Shown one piece after another: positions 6,221 to 9,362 of a DNA stretch of 9,362 nucleotides. The number at the start of each line of letters is the position of its first letter. Within the stretch, counting starts at the first letter, position 1. Below the pieces are notes generated by a model. The model made no database searches and was not told where the DNA came from. It saw only the letters and a list, made by a program, of their open reading frames with translations. The stretch comes from Taibaiella sp. (GTDB taxonomy: Bacteria; Bacteroidota; Bacteroidia; Chitinophagales; Chitinophagaceae), in NCBI GenBank assembly GCA_019454705.1, contig JACFNS010000040.1:1-9362 (forward strand), read 5' to 3'. The position numbers and the translations under genes are program-made.

Positions 6221-6248
6221 AAAAAAGCCCTGGTGATTACCAAGGCTT
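6221..6248 (-). terminator. Terminator of the tRNA-Ser/tRNA-Pro operon
   Basis: On the minus strand a 10-bp stem (AAGCCTTGGT with ACCAGGGCTT, one G-U pair) and an AATC loop are followed by six U including the end of the stem (complement of 6221-6226). It begins 11 nt downstream of the mature 3' end of tRNA-Pro. Confidence 0.85.
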
Positions 6249-6259
6249 CTTAATTGTAG

Positions 6260-6333
6260 TCGGGAAGACAGGATTCGAACCTGCGACCCCCTGGTCCCAA
6301 ACCAGGTGCGCTACCGGCCTGCGCTACTTCCCG
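6260..6333 (-). tRNA. tRNA-Pro (UGG)
   Basis: A complete 74-nt cloverleaf: acceptor CGGGAAG/CTTCCCG with discriminator A, D-stem GCGC/GCGC, anticodon stem CCTGG/CCAGG around loop TTTGGGA (anticodon UGG, reads CCA/CCG and, by wobble, other Pro codons), variable GGGTC, and T-arm GCAGG-TTCGAAT-CCTGT. CCA is not encoded. It lies 35 nt downstream of tRNA-Ser in the same transcript. Confidence 0.95.
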
Positions 6334-6368
6334 AACCCGAAACATTGCTGCTCCAGTATCTTTGCCGG

Positions 6369-6457
6369 CGGTGAGGGCGGGATTCGAACCCGCGGTACAC
6401 GGTTAAGCGTACGACAGTTTAGCAAACTGTTGGTTTCAGCCACTCACCCACCTCACC
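6369..6457 (-). tRNA. tRNA-Ser (GCU)
   Basis: An 89-nt class II tRNA: acceptor GGTGAGG/CCTCACC with discriminator G, anticodon stem ACAGT/ACTGT around loop TTGCTAA (anticodon GCU, reads AGC/AGU), a long variable arm typical of tRNA-Ser, and T-arm CGCGG-GTTCGAAT-CCCGC region. CCA is not encoded. It is first in the tRNA operon, about 29 nt after the expected transcription start. Confidence 0.95.
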
Positions 6458-6492
6458 ATAACTATGAATAGCCACCCCTATTTTGGGGATTG

Positions 6493-6521
6493 CAAAGATA
6501 GCTTTATTCAGATATTTTCAA
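6493..6521 (-). promoter_or_regulatory. tRNA operon promoter
   Basis: On the minus strand TTG (6521-6519), an 18-nt spacer and TATCTTTG (6500-6493) give an exact Bacteroidota -33/-7 pair. Transcription should start near 6486-6489, leaving a short leader before tRNA-Ser for RNase P removal. It has the same octamer and spacing as the pyrD promoter. Confidence 0.8.
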
Positions 6522-6590
6522 AAAGAATTTTAATTGCAATACCATCGCCCCGCCAAACTTTCGGTATCATCGGATATATAATATTTTTTA

Positions 6591-7616
6591 TCAGATTGCC
6601 ATGCCTTTCATAAAAGCGGCAAAACCAAGCACCTCCTCTTCTGTCGTGTCCCACGAGCACATCATCCGCACTTCATTAGTATGCTCATCCCAGACATAAT
6701 AGGGATACTTCGCCCACATTTTTTCATTCCAGCCTGCGGGGTGTGTCGCAAATACTCCGTTGGCCTGTACCGGCTTAGTTACCTGCACGCCGGGTATGTC
6801 CTTTATATTATCATGCAGCATCTGTGCCATAGCATTGGCATGTATGGCGTGCTTGCGCCATAGTTCATTGGTCAGCATAGCTTCAAACTGGGCTGCAATA
6901 AACCTGTTTTTCGAGGCCAGTTGCATGCTTTGTTTGTGCTTAAATGCTATATGCTTTGCCAGTTCTTTATTGAACACTACTACTGCCTCGCCATACATCA
7001 TGCCTGCTTTGGTGCCGCCCAGCGATAATATATCCAGGCCTATGTCTGTACTAAGTTCTTTCAGCGAACAACCCAGCGAAGCTGCCGCATTAAAAAACCT
7101 GGAGCCGTCAATATGATAATACAATCCGTGTTCTTTTGCAAGGTTGCCTACTGCTTTCAACTCATCAGCAGTATATATGGTGGCGTATTCTGTTGTCTGC
7201 GTCAGCGATATGATGTTGGGCTGTGCGTAGTGCATATCGCCTTTCCTTATCAGGCGTTTGCTGATGACATCCGGTGTAAGTTTTCCTTCCGCATTTGATT
7301 TGAGCGCGAAAAACCTGCAACCAGTAAATGTCTCGGGGGCTGATGATTCGTCGCAGTAGATATGCGAAGTGTCTGCACACAAAACAGAGTTGAATGATTG
7401 AGTGGCGCTGCTGATGCTGAGTACATTAGCCCCCGTGCCATTGAATACAAAATACACGTCCACATTCGCACCCAATACATCGCGGAACAATTGAATAGTC
7501 CGAGCTGTAATATCATCCGCACCATAAGAACGGGCGTGTTCGTAGTTGGCTTTTTGTAAAGCTTCCATCACCTCGGGCAGCACACCCGCGTAGTTATCAC
7601 TGGCAAAACCTTTCAT
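6591..7616 (-). CDS. ltaE: Low-specificity L-threonine aldolase
   Basis: A PLP-dependent enzyme of fold type I that splits L-threonine or allo-threonine to glycine and acetaldehyde; it is cytosolic and supplies glycine. At 341 aa it fits the family (about 335-350). Visible motifs: FASDNYAG at 4-11, substrate-side YEHARSYGADD at 25-35, HIDGSR at 168-173 (Asp170 pairs with the PLP pyridine nitrogen), and SLGGTK at 198-203 with Lys203 as the PLP Schiff-base lysine. The C-terminal small domain ends ...TTEEEVLGFAAFMKGMAI. The frame is open for 60 more codons upstream, with an ATG at 7709, but that part matches nothing in the family and overlaps the divergent gene, so ATG 7616 (MKGFASDNYAGVLPEV) was chosen. 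No clear promoter was found in the 91-bp gap and no clear terminator downstream. The exact substrate preference within the beta-eliminating lyase/aldolase family cannot be fixed from sequence. Confidence 0.9.
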   Translation of the reverse strand: MKGFASDNYAGVLPEVMEALQKANYEHARSYGADDITARTIQLFRDVLGANVDVYFVFNGTGANVLSISSATQSFNSVLCADTSHIYCDESSAPETFTGCRFFALKSNAEGKLTPDVISKRLIRKGDMHYAQPNIISLTQTTEYATIYTADELKAVGNLAKEHGLYYHIDGSRFFNAAASLGCSLKELSTDIGLDILSLGGTKAGMMYGEAVVVFNKELAKHIAFKHKQSMQLASKNRFIAAQFEAMLTNELWRKHAIHANAMAQMLHDNIKDIPGVQVTKPVQANGVFATHPAGWNEKMWAKYPYYVWDEHTNEVRMMCSWDTTEEEVLGFAAFMKGMAI

Positions 7617-7673
7617 GCCTGCAAGAAAATCATTTTCTCCCAAATGAAGAAAACCACATTCATCATGGGTTAG

Positions 7674-7681
7674 TAGTTTTG
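7674..7681 (+). promoter_or_regulatory. Possible -7 element for the DUF1801 gene
   Basis: TAGTTTTG fits TAnnTTTG and would place the start of transcription near 7686, about 20 nt before the ATG at 7708. No TTG is found at the expected -33 position, so support is partial. Confidence 0.35.
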
Positions 7682-7707
7682 TATATTTAGACGTAATAAC
7701 GAATGTC

Positions 7708-8076
7708 ATGAACAAAAAGCCGGCAACAGTAGAAGAATATATTTCCTCTTTCCCGCCTGGTATGCAGGAACTATTGCAGCAGGTACGCCTAATCATACAA
7801 AAGGCTGCTCCTGCGGCAGAAGAATGTATCGCCTATGCCATGCCCGCCTATAAGCTGAATGGCCCGCTGGTATATTTTGCAGGGTACAAAGGCCATATAG
7901 GCTTTTACGCCACCCCAACCGGGCACGAAGCATTTAAAAAAGAATTGTCGAAATACAAGGAAGGCAAAGGCTCAGTTCAGTTTCCGCTGGATGAACCCAT
8001 GCCACTGAAGTTGATTGAGAAAATCGTAAAATTCCGGGTGAAGGAGAATATGGCTAAACCAGCCAGGAAGAAATAA
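7708..8076 (+). CDS. DUF1801 / YdhG-like protein
   Basis: A 122-aa cytoplasmic protein of the DUF1801 (YdhG_co) family. The typical order is visible: N-terminal helix VEEYISSFPPGMQELLQQVR (8-27), then AEECIAYAMPAYKLNG (37-52), YFAGYKGHIGFYATP (56-70), and GKGSVQFPLDEPMPLKLIEKIVKFR (86-110), followed by a basic tail. The fold is related to the SRPBCC-independent frataxin-like proteins; Bacillus subtilis Fra (YdhG) was described as an iron chaperone. Whether this member binds iron is unknown, and acidic iron-binding residues are not obvious. It diverges from the threonine aldolase gene across 91 bp and converges on ribE with only 13 nt between stops and no hairpin there, so transcripts may overlap. 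Confidence 0.82.
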   Translation: MNKKPATVEEYISSFPPGMQELLQQVRLIIQKAAPAAEECIAYAMPAYKLNGPLVYFAGYKGHIGFYATPTGHEAFKKELSKYKEGKGSVQFPLDEPMPLKLIEKIVKFRVKENMAKPARKK

Positions 8077-8089
8077 TCACATTGCTGTT

Positions 8090-8686
8090 CTACAACAAGG
8101 CTTCCAGTTCCTGTTTCCGTAGCATGTACTTGCCCAGCACGTCAAATTCCAGGTTGACGGTATCGCCTTTTTTCAACTGCTGAAATGTGGTATGCTGATA
8201 AGTATAAGGAATGATAGTGACCGTAAAGGTAGTGCGCGTAACACCAAATGCTGTTAGGCTGACACCATTGATGCAGATGGACCCTTTCTCGATAATCAGC
8301 GGGGCAAATGAGGCGGGAAATTCAAAAGTAAACAACCAGCTTCCGTCCGCTTCATGTACATCCAGGCAGGTGCCGGTAGTATCCACATGCCCTTGCACAA
8401 AATGGCCGTCCAGGCGGTCGCCTGCCCTCAGCGCCAGTTCTATATTTACCATGTCCCCGTTTTGCAGTTGGCCCAGGTTAGTCTTTTTCAGGGTTTCTGC
8501 CACGGCGGTTACACGGTAAGAATCGTCTCTTATTTCTACAACTGTCAGGCATACCCCGTTGTGTGCTACCGATTGGTCTATCTTCAGTTGAGGTGCAAAT
8601 GAGCCTTTCAGCCATATATCCAGGTTGCCACCTGCTGAAGTCAATTCTGTCACCTTAGCTAAATGTGTAATTATACCCGTAAACAT
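8090..8686 (-). CDS. ribE: Riboflavin synthase, alpha subunit
   Basis: Catalyses the dismutation of two 6,7-dimethyl-8-ribityllumazine molecules to riboflavin plus the pyrimidinedione, the last step of riboflavin synthesis. Two lumazine-binding barrels are visible. The N-terminal one is residues 1-~90 with MFTGII, NGVCLTVV (43-50) and ETLKKTNLGQL (64-74). The C-terminal one is ~95-187 with HFVQGHVDTTG (95-105), INGVSLTAF (139-147) and VNLEFDVLGKYM (177-188). At 198 aa it is within the usual 190-215. The segment before HFVQGHVD reads ALRAGDRLDG where many homologues have Gly-Gly; the core motifs are intact. The start codon lies 6 nt after the stop of the upstream lipoprotein gene, so it is probably translated from that transcript. 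No other rib gene and no FMN riboswitch lies in the window. Confidence 0.95.
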   Translation of the reverse strand: MFTGIITHLAKVTELTSAGGNLDIWLKGSFAPQLKIDQSVAHNGVCLTVVEIRDDSYRVTAVAETLKKTNLGQLQNGDMVNIELALRAGDRLDGHFVQGHVDTTGTCLDVHEADGSWLFTFEFPASFAPLIIEKGSICINGVSLTAFGVTRTTFTVTIIPYTYQHTTFQQLKKGDTVNLEFDVLGKYMLRKQELEALL

Positions 8687-8692
8687 CCTTTC

Positions 8693-9265
8693 TTATTGTT
8701 TAATACCCGTCCCAATATGGTAATTGATACCTGTATCGCTGGCTATGATGAAGTTGATACGGATTTTGGGTGTGTCGCCTTCTATTTTTAAGATATTGCC
8801 TTTAATGGTATCAACACCCCTGCAAAAAACATGGCCTTCTATCATGCTTGAGTCAGGCAGCATTGTTGAGTCTACAGCTGCTCTGTAATAACGGTCTGCT
8901 GTCAGCCTTACGGTGTCGCCGTTGATGCAAAAGCCGGACAGCCTGGTATTCGTCAATGATATTGTGTTGAATTTAACCATGTAATCAAGCACCGTATCCA
9001 GGTTGAAATCTGCATCATAAACAGAATCTTTCAGTACAAAGCTACCCTGAAATACATCTGTTGGGTATATACAAATACTATTATCAGCTGTGCCGGGAAA
9101 CCCATGGTTGTAGTTGATAGCTATCGGGTCGTTGCAATATCTGCCTGCAAACTTTTCCTGGCTTGCAGTATCAAACGGCTCCTGCTTGGTGCATGCATAA
9201 AATAATGCCAGTAAAGCCAATGAGATGAGTGATTTTGTATATGTGTTCCCCTTTAGCCAGCGCAT
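8693..9265 (-). CDS. Putative lipoprotein of unknown function
   Basis: A 190-aa protein with a lipoprotein signal: basic N-terminus, hydrophobic stretch 12-24 (SLISLALLALFYA) and Cys25 in a loose lipobox (FYAC). After lipidation it should sit in the cell envelope. Four further cysteines (44, 65, 113, 148) are spaced as two possible disulfide pairs. The segment FAGRYCNDPIAINYNHGFPG and the later SICIYPTDVFQG look like a conserved module of Bacteroidota lipoproteins, but I do not recognise a named domain; the rest is rich in beta-prone, threonine-rich sequence. It lies 6 nt upstream of ribE and is likely its operon partner, though no biochemical link to riboflavin is known. The ATG is placed 5 nt after a perfect -7 element, and no other Met lies before the signal core. 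Confidence 0.78.
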   Translation of the reverse strand: MRWLKGNTYTKSLISLALLALFYACTKQEPFDTASQEKFAGRYCNDPIAINYNHGFPGTADNSICIYPTDVFQGSFVLKDSVYDADFNLDTVLDYMVKFNTISLTNTRLSGFCINGDTVRLTADRYYRAAVDSTMLPDSSMIEGHVFCRGVDTIKGNILKIEGDTPKIRINFIIASDTGINYHIGTGIKQ

Positions 9266-9270
9266 AGATG

Positions 9271-9278
9271 CAAAAATA
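9271..9278 (-). promoter_or_regulatory. -7 element of the lipoprotein-ribE operon
   Basis: TATTTTTG on the minus strand exactly fits TAnnTTTG. Its -33 counterpart is weak (TTTT with a 17-nt spacer, no TTG). It ends 5 nt before the ATG at 9265, so the transcript should start at or almost at the start codon. Confidence 0.5.
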
Positions 9279-9362
9279 ACGGAATTAAGGTGCTAAAAAT
9301 TATGCAGCCTCCTGAATTTTACTGATTTAAGTTTGCTCAAAATAGGGAAATTCCATACCTTT
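9279..9362. other. Window edge upstream of the lipoprotein gene
   Basis: Two minus-strand frames enter from the right edge and stop here: one at 9293-9295 (ending ...FRRLHNF), the other at 9327-9329 (ending ...PYFEQT). Either could be the C-terminus of a further gene; neither is long enough to identify. No hairpin with a U-tract was seen. Confidence 0.25.

Larger units (their letters stand above)
6064..6333 (-). repeat. Imperfect duplication: tRNA-Pro plus terminator
   Basis: The stretch CAAGGCTTCTTAATTGTAGT and the following CGGGAAGACAGGATT occur identically at 6083-6117 and 6241-6275. Similarity continues through the tRNA-Pro body on one side and a hairpin stem on the other. The unit duplicated was therefore a tRNA-Pro gene with its 3' flank and terminator, about 160 bp apart. 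The copy nearer the tRNA-Ser gene is intact; the distal copy is decayed. Confidence 0.8.

Noticed and set aside
6028..6471. 147-codon plus-strand frame containing GFEPATPWSQTR and GGEGGIRTRG
   Set aside because: It is the antisense reading of tRNA-Pro, tRNA-Ser and the tRNA relic. These peptide strings are known artefacts of translating tRNA genes on the wrong strand.
6539..6567. ATACC/GGTAT inverted repeat downstream of the threonine aldolase as a terminator
   Set aside because: The stem is 5 bp with a ~19-nt loop and no U-tract follows on the minus strand.
7617..7796. 60-residue N-terminal extension of the threonine aldolase
   Set aside because: It resembles nothing in the family, is cysteine- and serine-rich noise, and overlaps the divergent DUF1801 gene.

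Overview
The window looks like ordinary chromosome from a Bacteroidota bacterium, most likely of the Chitinophagaceae type. Four things point there. A 915-residue secreted protein ends in a Por/type IX secretion sorting domain. Promoters follow the Bacteroidota pattern TTG-N18-TAnnTTTG. Starts lack a Shine-Dalgarno sequence and are preceded by A-rich DNA. The tRNA genes do not encode CCA. No transposase, integrase, phage gene, CRISPR array or antibiotic-resistance gene was seen. The family assignments come from motif recognition alone; no database search was run.

Layout, left to right. (1) 106-1958 (+): a promoter, then pyrD (class 2 dihydroorotate dehydrogenase) and a TerC-family membrane protein gene whose start overlaps the pyrD stop. 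(2) 1959-2493: two hairpins, then a 35-codon ORF on the minus strand encoding a possible one-helix membrane peptide, followed by AT-rich DNA. (3) 2494-5241 (+): a large exported protein with four ~81-residue Ig-like repeats, two more PKD/Ig-like modules and a C-terminal sorting domain, closed by a 13-bp terminator. (4) 5297-5503: no recognised gene. 5504-6031 (+): a TPR protein. (5) 6064-6521 (-): a clear promoter, tRNA-Ser(GCU), tRNA-Pro(UGG), a terminator, then a decayed second tRNA-Pro copy with its own terminator. (6) 6591-8076: low-specificity threonine aldolase (-) divergent from a DUF1801/YdhG-like protein (+). (7) 8090-9278 (-): a lipoprotein gene and ribE (riboflavin synthase), 6 nt apart and probably one operon.

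The metabolic genes are housekeeping: pyrimidine synthesis (pyrD), glycine/threonine interconversion (threonine aldolase) and the last step of riboflavin synthesis (ribE). No single new multi-gene system is evident. The points most worth following up are the tiny membrane-peptide gene with its structured terminator, the decayed tRNA-Pro carrying an 18-bp GC palindrome and a T-loop insertion, and two promoters that sit so close to their start codons that the mRNAs should be leaderless or nearly so.
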